Translations under genes and position numbers: made by a program
Notes under the pieces: model-generated
What the model saw: only the letters and a program-made list of their open reading frames with translations
Told to the model about the DNA's origin: nothing
Database searches by the model: none
Shown here: one piece after another, positions 58,700-64,000 of the stretch
Position numbering within the stretch: the stretch's first letter is position 1
How the letters are laid out: the number at the start of each line of letters is the position of its first letter
Assembly: GCF_014681765.1 (NCBI RefSeq)
Contig: NZ_CP061498.1
Span: forward strand, 3,051,501-3,115,500
DNA length: 64,000 nt
Source: Roseicitreum antarcticum
GTDB lineage: Bacteria; Pseudomonadota; Alphaproteobacteria; Rhodobacterales; Rhodobacteraceae
Direction of reading: 5' to 3'

Positions 58700-59731
58700 A
58701 TGGCACAATCCGAAAGCGTGAACCGCAAGTTCGTTCTCGCACAGCGCCCCAAGGGTGAACCTGACGACAACACCCTGCGGCTTGAAACCGAAGATGTGGC
58801 GACCCCCGGCAAGGGGCAGATGCTGCTGCGCAACGAATATCTTTCGCTGGATCCTTACATGCGGGGCCGCATGAGCGACGCGCCATCCTATGCCGCTTCG
58901 GTCGAGATCGGTGCCGTCATGGTTGGCGGTACAGTCGCGCAGGTCATGTCATCCGACGTGGACGGGTTCGCGGCGGGTGACTGGGTGCAGGCGTTCGGCG
59001 GCTGGCAGGATTATGCGCCGTCCGACGGCACCGGTGTGATCAATATGGGCAAGTCACCCGAAAATCCGTCTTGGGCACTGGGTGTTCTGGGGATGCCGGG
59101 CCTGACCGCGTGGGCGGGCCTGACGCAGATCGGCCAGCCGAAGGCGGGTGAGACGCTTGTCGTGGCTGGCGCCAGCGGTCCGGTGGGGGCCACTGTGGGT
59201 CAGATCGCCAAGATCCTCGGGCTGCATGTCGTCGGTATCGCGGGCGGGCCCAGGAAATGCGCCCATGTGACGGGCACCCTGGGTTTCGATGCCTGCATCG
59301 ACTACAAGGCAGACGGGTTTCCGAACGCGCTGAAAGCGGCGCTGCCAGATGGCATCGACATCTATTTTGAAAACGTCGGGGGCGCGGTTTTCGACGCCGT
59401 GCTGCCTTTGCTCAATACCTCGGCCCGCATCCCGGTCTGCGGCCTGATCTCACAATACAACGCCACCGCGCTGCCGGATGGTCCTGATCGGATGAACCTG
59501 TTGCTTGGCAAGATTCTGCGCAAGCGCATGACGATGCGCGGTTTCATCGTCTTCGATGACTTTGGTCACCTGTACCCAGAGTTTGCAAAGCAGATGGGCG
59601 AATGGGTGAAAGACGGAAAAGTCCAATACCGCGAGGAAATGATCGACGGTCTGGAACGCGCCCCTTCGGCTTTCGTCGGACTGCTGAAGGGCGACGCATT
59701 CGGCAAGCGCGTCATCAAACTGACCGCCTGA
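58700..59731 (+). CDS. NADP-dependent medium-chain reductase (alkenal/curcumin-reductase type)
   Basis: This 343-residue MDR protein has the leukotriene-B4/alkenal reductase N-terminus (RKFVLAQRPKGEP, YLSLDPYMRGRMSD). The NADP motif is VVAGASGPVGATVGQIAKI near residue 155, and GLISQYNAT lies near the C-terminus. It lacks zinc ligands. Members reduce the double bond of alpha,beta-unsaturated aldehydes and ketones. Neighbours with ALDH and Hsp31-like proteins support a detoxification role. AAAGGA precedes the start. Confidence 0.9.
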   Translation: MAQSESVNRKFVLAQRPKGEPDDNTLRLETEDVATPGKGQMLLRNEYLSLDPYMRGRMSDAPSYAASVEIGAVMVGGTVAQVMSSDVDGFAAGDWVQAFGGWQDYAPSDGTGVINMGKSPENPSWALGVLGMPGLTAWAGLTQIGQPKAGETLVVAGASGPVGATVGQIAKILGLHVVGIAGGPRKCAHVTGTLGFDACIDYKADGFPNALKAALPDGIDIYFENVGGAVFDAVLPLLNTSARIPVCGLISQYNATALPDGPDRMNLLLGKILRKRMTMRGFIVFDDFGHLYPEFAKQMGEWVKDGKVQYREEMIDGLERAPSAFVGLLKGDAFGKRVIKLTA

Positions 59732-59761
59732 AACATACACAGATAGAAAGGCACCAAACCC

Positions 59762-60436
59762 ATGAAAATACTCATGATCCTCACATCGCATGACCAACTC
59801 GGCGACACCGGCAAGAAGACTGGTTTCTGGCTGGAAGAATTCGCCGCTCCCTATTACGTCTTCAAGGACGCAGGCGCCGAGGTCACGCTTGCCTCGCCCA
59901 AGGGCGGACAGCCCCCCGTGGACCCGGGCAGCGACACCGACGATGCCCAGACCGACGCGACAAAACGCTTCAAGGGCGACAAGGCGGCCCAAAGCGATCT
60001 GGCAAACAGTGCCGTGCTGTCCACGGTATCGGCAGATGGGTTCGATGCGATCTTCTATCCCGGGGGCCACGGCCCGCTCTGGGACTTGTCCGAGGATGCC
60101 GACAGCATCAAGCTGATCGAAAGCTTCGCCGCAAGCGACCGCCCCATCGGCGCAGTCTGCCACGCCCCCGCTGTGTTCAAGCATCCAAAGGGCGCAGACG
60201 GCAAATCGCTGGTCTCGGGCAAGACGGTGACCGGGTTTACCAATACCGAGGAAGAGGGCGCTGGCCTGACCAAGGTGGTTCCCTTCCTGGTCGAGGACAT
60301 GCTGAAAGCCAACGGTGCAAACTACGAGAAAGGCGCGGATTGGGCGTCTTTCGTGGTGGCAGATGGCAAGCTGATCACCGGTCAGAACCCTGCTTCGTCC
60401 GAAGGCGCTGCGCGCAAACTGCTGGGCCTTCTCTGA
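59762..60436 (+). CDS. DJ-1/PfpI-superfamily Hsp31-like protein (glyoxalase III / deglycase type)
   Basis: This 224-residue protein has the Hsp31-type layout KKTGFWLEEFAAPYYVFKDAG with conserved Glu near residue 25. The nucleophile elbow is GAVCHAP (Cys133, His134), and PGGHGPLWDL lines the active site. Hsp31/HchA-type members detoxify methylglyoxal as cofactor-free glyoxalase III or act as holdases. It is the last gene of the detoxification group. AAAGG is the ribosome site. Confidence 0.9.
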   Translation: MKILMILTSHDQLGDTGKKTGFWLEEFAAPYYVFKDAGAEVTLASPKGGQPPVDPGSDTDDAQTDATKRFKGDKAAQSDLANSAVLSTVSADGFDAIFYPGGHGPLWDLSEDADSIKLIESFAASDRPIGAVCHAPAVFKHPKGADGKSLVSGKTVTGFTNTEEEGAGLTKVVPFLVEDMLKANGANYEKGADWASFVVADGKLITGQNPASSEGAARKLLGLL

Positions 60437-60697
60437 ACCGGCGTGCCTGCCGCGTCCGGTTTTTGTCCCGACGGCCCTGCGAGATCGGTTGCATCGTCTC
60501 TCGCAGGGCGCATGGTCGCTTGACGGCATGCTGGCGCCGACAGCCAGGTTGGCGCCGGTCACCCGGGCGGCGATCCGCACGGCGGGCGCCACAAGTTGCA
60601 CTGATCACGCCCCGCGACCTTTCGCATCCCATACGCCGCCCCAACCGGCCAATGCCCGGCCCCCCGACACTCACGCCGTTGGCAGGGCGGCAATAGC

Positions 60698-61054
60698 TCA
60701 GACAAGGCCGTCGCGATCCTGCCCATCACGATCAATATGCAGCCAGAACCTCAGCACGGGGCTGGCGGGGCTTGCAAGAAGCCTTTGGGCGGCCGTGCGA
60801 CCAAAGATCACCCGTTTGGAACGCGAAATCACGTTGAACCAGACCCAGCGGTGCGCGCTGCGTCCGACTAGACCCGCCACCAAGGTCACAAAGGCGACAC
60901 CAAAGACAATCAGCGTGATGATGGAGAAAACGTCGCTCAGCGCCGCGTAGCCAGCCACGTTGGCACCGTAGACGGCAGCGGCGAACAGGGCGCTTCCCAA
61001 AAGGATGGCCGAGCCCAACCGAAAGGTCGAACGTAGCTGGTCATGGAACGTCAC
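60698..61054 (-). CDS. Small membrane protein with two TM helices
   Basis: This 118-residue protein is assigned the GTG at 61054, 6 bp after AGGAGG; a GTG at 61075 lies in front of that site and is unlikely. Two TM helices (about residues 14-36 and 43-63) precede a basic cytoplasmic tail (GRSAHRWVWFNVISRSKRVIFGR). No family was recognised. It is monocistronic, between the detoxification and epimerase genes. Confidence 0.6.
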   Translation of the reverse strand: MTFHDQLRSTFRLGSAILLGSALFAAAVYGANVAGYAALSDVFSIITLIVFGVAFVTLVAGLVGRSAHRWVWFNVISRSKRVIFGRTAAQRLLASPASPVLRFWLHIDRDGQDRDGLV

Positions 61055-61388
61055 ATCAAACCTCCTGAGTGCCACTCATTAATCTTTCGAACGTTGTTCC
61101 CGTCGCAGAAGCTTGCAATGGTCTTTTTCGCCACATTCGTGGCAGCCACCGCGTATGCCGATGTTAGCAGCGCTGCCTAAAAGCTGTAAAGCGGGCTAGA
61201 CACTTAATTGCCGCTCTGCAGCGGACATCGCCCCGATGTGGCAAAAAAACTGACGCGCGCGGCCCTGACCGATGGTGCGCGCAAATGGAGGGCGTGCGCG
61301 ACGTGACCGCCCCCGAACGGCAGCAAACCGCCGGCGTCGGGCTGCGCGATCCACAAAGGAAGTCACAGCATCAAAGCCAAAAGACCAC
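61055..61388. other. Intergenic region without recognised content
   Basis: A 334-bp gap between two minus-strand genes. Short frames lack ribosome sites and recognisable motifs. Confidence 0.4.
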
Positions 61389-62609
61389 TCACCGAGGCTG
61401 GCGCGACCTTGCAAGAGAGCCAAACATCCCTGCATTCCCCGGGCATAGCGGGTACAGAACACCCTGTAACGAATGGTAAATATCAGGCTTGCCACTGAAT
61501 TGAACCGCCGTTGGCAGGCCGTCCGACCCGATCTCGGGATACCAGCCGCCCCGTTGCGCGTCGATGAAATGCGCCTGTGCAAACGTCCAAAGCCGGGTGA
61601 ACCATTGTGCGTCTTGTGGTTGCGGATCGGCCTTCATCAGGGCTGAAAGGGCGCCGATCCCTTCGGTTACGGGCCACCAATACCGTGAATCGCGCAAAAC
61701 GCTGCCATCAATGGCAACCGTGTAGGCAAGCCCGCCGTCGTCCAGCCATGCATCATTCAACGCCGTTTCAATCAACCGGCGCGCGCGATCGGCCAAAGCG
61801 GCATCGTCATTCCCGGTCAATTCCCGATATTGCAACAACAGGCGTCCGAACTCCAGGGCATGGCCGGGCGTTGTCCCTGCGGGCCGAAACATCGGATTTC
61901 CCTCATATTCATGAGTGAACTGCCAGTTCAGGTCATAATGCTCGGGAATGCGCCAGGCGAATTCAGGTGCGATATCTTTGGTGAAGAAATTCAGGATACG
62001 ACCCGCGCGATGCAGGAAGACATCACGCCCTGTCGCCTCAAACGCGGCCAACATGGCCTCTGCGCCGTGCATATTGGCATTCATGCCGCGATACTCGGAT
62101 ATCGGCGCCCAATCACTGGCAAATTCTTCGTTCAGAAGCCCGCGCTCTTCATCCCAGAAGTGGCGGTCAATCACACCTTCGATATCCGTCAGAACGGTGT
62201 CGGCAAGATCGTGCCCGGCCACCTTGGCGCTCGACGCCGCCAGCAACACAAAGACATGACCGTAAGCCAGCTTGGTTACATCATGGTGCGCGCCTTGCAG
62301 GATTGACCAGGCGTAGCCGCCGTGTGCGGCATCACGATGGTGCCGCCAGATTGCTGACATGCCCGCGTCGATCATGGGGGTGCAGTCTGACGCGCCCCAG
62401 GCATGTGCCAAGGCATAGGAATGCACCATGCGGGTGGTGACGTGCAATTCCTGCGGCTGCCCTTTCATCGGTGTGCCATCGTGGTCCAGAACGTCAAAAC
62501 CGCCCTCCGCATTCAGCGAGCCGCGGAAAAAGTCGATCTGCGATAGTGCATTTGCTTCAAATGCGCTGCGGATTTGCGGGTCTTGCAGCGGCCAGATTGG
62601 AGTGTTCAT
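61389..62609 (-). CDS. AGE-family epimerase/isomerase
   Basis: This 406-residue protein starts at MNTPIWPLQD. The (alpha/alpha)6-barrel family of N-acylglucosamine 2-epimerases, mannose isomerases and sulfoquinovose isomerases is shown by RMVHSYALAHAWG, the paired-His segment NANMHGAEAMLAAFEATG, GTTPGHALEFGRLLLQYREL and YWWPVTEGIGAL. Catalytic histidines fall in GHALEF and DIYHSLQGVLYPL. It sits downstream of a truncated SDR gene that may once have shared the operon. The substrate sugar is unknown. Confidence 0.86.
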   Translation of the reverse strand: MNTPIWPLQDPQIRSAFEANALSQIDFFRGSLNAEGGFDVLDHDGTPMKGQPQELHVTTRMVHSYALAHAWGASDCTPMIDAGMSAIWRHHRDAAHGGYAWSILQGAHHDVTKLAYGHVFVLLAASSAKVAGHDLADTVLTDIEGVIDRHFWDEERGLLNEEFASDWAPISEYRGMNANMHGAEAMLAAFEATGRDVFLHRAGRILNFFTKDIAPEFAWRIPEHYDLNWQFTHEYEGNPMFRPAGTTPGHALEFGRLLLQYRELTGNDDAALADRARRLIETALNDAWLDDGGLAYTVAIDGSVLRDSRYWWPVTEGIGALSALMKADPQPQDAQWFTRLWTFAQAHFIDAQRGGWYPEIGSDGLPTAVQFSGKPDIYHSLQGVLYPLCPGNAGMFGSLARSRQPR

Positions 62610-62626
62610 CTCTTTTGCTCTTTCAA

Positions 62627-62887
62627 TTATCCTGCGGTCCACCCGCCCCCGACCCTTAGTGCAGTGCCGGTGGCCAATGCGCAGGCGTCAGACGCCAGAT
62701 ATAGCATTGCGCCCATGATGTCCTCAACCGTGCCCACGCGCCCCAGCTTGATCTTGCTTTCGATCCCTGCGCGGCGGTTGGGGTCGTCGAAGGTGGCTTG
62801 TGTCAGCGGGGTGAAGATGAAGGTCGGACAGATCGTGTTCACGCGGATGCCATGCGGGCCCCATTGCATCGCCTGTCTCTGTCAACC
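62627..62887 (-). pseudogene. 5'-truncated SDR gene (C-terminal remnant)
   Basis: Only the last third of a short-chain dehydrogenase is left: RQAMQWGPHGIRVNTICP and the C-terminal EDIMGAMLYLASDACALATGTALRVGGGW. An in-frame TGA lies just upstream and no Rossmann motif or YxxxK is found in the 120 bp before the ATPase promoter. The remnant is 17 bp from the epimerase start and in the same direction. It was probably cut when the metal-ATPase segment arrived. Confidence 0.75.
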
Positions 62888-62950
62888 CGGCCCTTGGCGG
62901 GGTCAGTCACGCCGCCCCGTCTTCGCTGATCGCAACCTCAAAGAAACCTC

Positions 62951-62981
62951 TTGAACCTCTAGCTACTGAAGCTCCTATGTT
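62951..62981 (+). promoter_or_regulatory. MerR-type metal-responsive promoter
   Basis: TTGAAC (-35) and TATGTT (-10) are separated by 19 bp instead of 17. The spacer ACCTCTAGCTACTGAAGCT resembles MerR/CadR/ZntR operators, which need a long spacer for activation by DNA untwisting. It lies 31 bp before the ATPase start. Confidence 0.7.
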
Positions 62982-63011
62982 TGGGGCAACGTAGATTTTT
63001 TGAGGTTTCCA

Positions 63012-64000
63012 ATGCCCCACGACCGTTCAGACACGCACGCTCGTCAGGATGACCGGCCCAGCATGCAGCGTTGCTGCGGCCAATCGGCCGAAGGCACCGC
63101 GCAGGCCGCAGCCCCGAAGCCATCTGCCGGGCGCAGCTTTCGCGTCAACGGGCTCGATTGCGCCGAAGAGGTTGGGATCTTGAACAAGGTTGTCGGCCCA
63201 AAAGTCGGCGGCGCCGAGCATCTGGCCTTCGACGTCATCAACGGGCGCATGACCATTCTTGAAAGCGCCAAACCCCTCAGCGACGATAAGATCATCAAGA
63301 TCGTCGGCGCAACGGGGATGAGCGCGAAGGTCTGGGATGCCGAAAGCGCCGTGGCGGATCAGGCCGCCCATTTCGCCAGGCAGCGCCTTTTTACCGGGCT
63401 CAGCGGCGGCTTCTGGGCTGCGGGGTTCGTCTATCATATCATGGAGACCGGCGCCGCAGGCGCGCTGCACCTCTTCGCAGGCCATGGCGAAACCGCGATG
63501 CCAATGGCCGAGATGGCGCTTTTCTTGCTGGCGGTCCTTTTCGGCGGCTGGCTTGTTGCCCCAAAGGCATGGTCCGCCGCGCGCCGCCTGTCGCCTGACA
63601 TGAACTTGCTGATGATCGTCGCGGTGGCCGGTGCGATCGGGCTGGGCGAGTTCTTTGAGGCCGCGACCGTCGCCTTCTTCTTTGCCCTGTCTCTCACGCT
63701 CGAATCCTGGAGCGTGGGGCGCGCGCGCAATGCCGTGTCGGCCCTGCTGGACCTTGCGCCACCCACGGCGCGGGTCATGCGCGCCGATGGTTCCGAAACC
63801 GACGTTCCCGCCGCCGAGGTGGTGATCGGGGACCGCTTCGTGGTGCGGGGCGGGGATCGGATCCCGCTCGACGGCGAAGTGACCGATGGTCGTGGTGATG
63901 TCGATCAGGCCCCGATCACCGGCGAAAGCGCATTGGTCGCCAAGGAGGTTGGCGACGAAGTCTATGCGGGCACGATCAACGGTGACGGCACGCTGACGGT
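63012..64000 (+). CDS. P1B-type metal-transporting ATPase (Zn/Cd/Pb type), 3' end outside window
   Basis: The first 329 codons of a heavy-metal P-type ATPase are present. The N-terminal tail has CC near MQRCCGQSA. The HMA-like domain contains GLDCAEEV, the DCAEE form typical of Zn/Cd/Pb exporters, in place of CxxC. TM helices follow (RRLSPDMNLLMIVAVAG), and the actuator-domain TGES lies in PITGESALV near the end. The DKTGT phosphorylation site is outside the window. A MerR-type promoter precedes it, so induction by metal is expected. Confidence 0.9.
   Translation, partial: MPHDRSDTHARQDDRPSMQRCCGQSAEGTAQAAAPKPSAGRSFRVNGLDCAEEVGILNKVVGPKVGGAEHLAFDVINGRMTILESAKPLSDDKIIKIVGATGMSAKVWDAESAVADQAAHFARQRLFTGLSGGFWAAGFVYHIMETGAAGALHLFAGHGETAMPMAEMALFLLAVLFGGWLVAPKAWSAARRLSPDMNLLMIVAVAGAIGLGEFFEAATVAFFFALSLTLESWSVGRARNAVSALLDLAPPTARVMRADGSETDVPAAEVVIGDRFVVRGGDRIPLDGEVTDGRGDVDQAPITGESALVAKEVGDEVYAGTINGDGTLT

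Overview
The window looks like a chromosomal stretch of a marine-type Rhodobacteraceae (Alphaproteobacteria). The DNA is GC-rich, and gene content fits that family: many ABC and TTT uptake systems, catabolic clusters each with its own regulator, and a caa3-type oxidase. No rRNA, tRNA, CRISPR array, integrase or intact insertion sequence was seen. It holds about 58 protein genes plus one truncated gene, with both ends cut: a Slam-like gene at the left edge and a P1B metal ATPase at the right edge.

Layout. (1) 1-1853: a TbpB-barrel surface lipoprotein and a Slam-like outer-membrane protein. (2) 2013-4825: a ComP-like sensor kinase with PDZ-like and multi-TM regions, plus a NarL-type regulator. 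(3) 4888-7660: amaA/amaB-like pipecolate oxidase and piperidine-6-carboxylate dehydrogenase. (4) 7966-18517: a sugar-acid module made of a Dpp-family ABC transporter, its binding protein, an enolase-superfamily dehydratase, a GntR regulator, KdgD, a LysR regulator and an Ldh-type dehydrogenase. A shared palindromic operator links the two transporter operons. (5) 18964-21555: modABC behind a dyad resembling a Mo-box. (6) 21685-32246: one continuous minus-strand block of ten genes. It encodes a Tat-exported GMC dehydrogenase with its gamma subunit, di- and monohaem cytochromes, a caa3 oxidase with fused subunits I and III, CtaG, and a Tat-exported flavin amine oxidase with its own cytochrome c. 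It reads as a complete periplasmic substrate-to-oxygen electron chain.

(7) 32480-38396: a stress-type region (MgtC, small membrane proteins, DUF3008, ExoD, PRC-barrel, cyclopropane fatty-acid synthase). Several of its genes carry GGAAC-N16/17-CGTT promoters of the alphaproteobacterial general stress sigma factor EcfG. (8) 38657-44747: a TTT transporter, FAD hydroxyacid dehydrogenase, ICL/PEP-mutase-family lyase and GntR regulator, with dyad operators before the first gene. (9) 44890-47793: an EgtC-like amidohydrolase and a class V PLP enzyme, divergent from an Lrp regulator. (10) 48592-55186: a GtsABCD-like glucose ABC transporter divergent from an OmpR-type two-component pair. (11) 55636-60436: a carbonyl/electrophile-handling cluster (two SDRs, an aldehyde dehydrogenase, an MDR reductase and an Hsp31/DJ-1 protein); the ALDH has another EcfG-type promoter. 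(12) 60698-64000: a small membrane protein, an AGE-family epimerase, a 5'-truncated SDR, and a Zn/Cd/Pb-type P1B ATPase behind a MerR-type promoter.

Start codons were moved inward from the longest open frame wherever a signal peptide, family N-terminus or Shine-Dalgarno sequence favoured it. Functional calls rest on motif recognition by eye; no database search was run.
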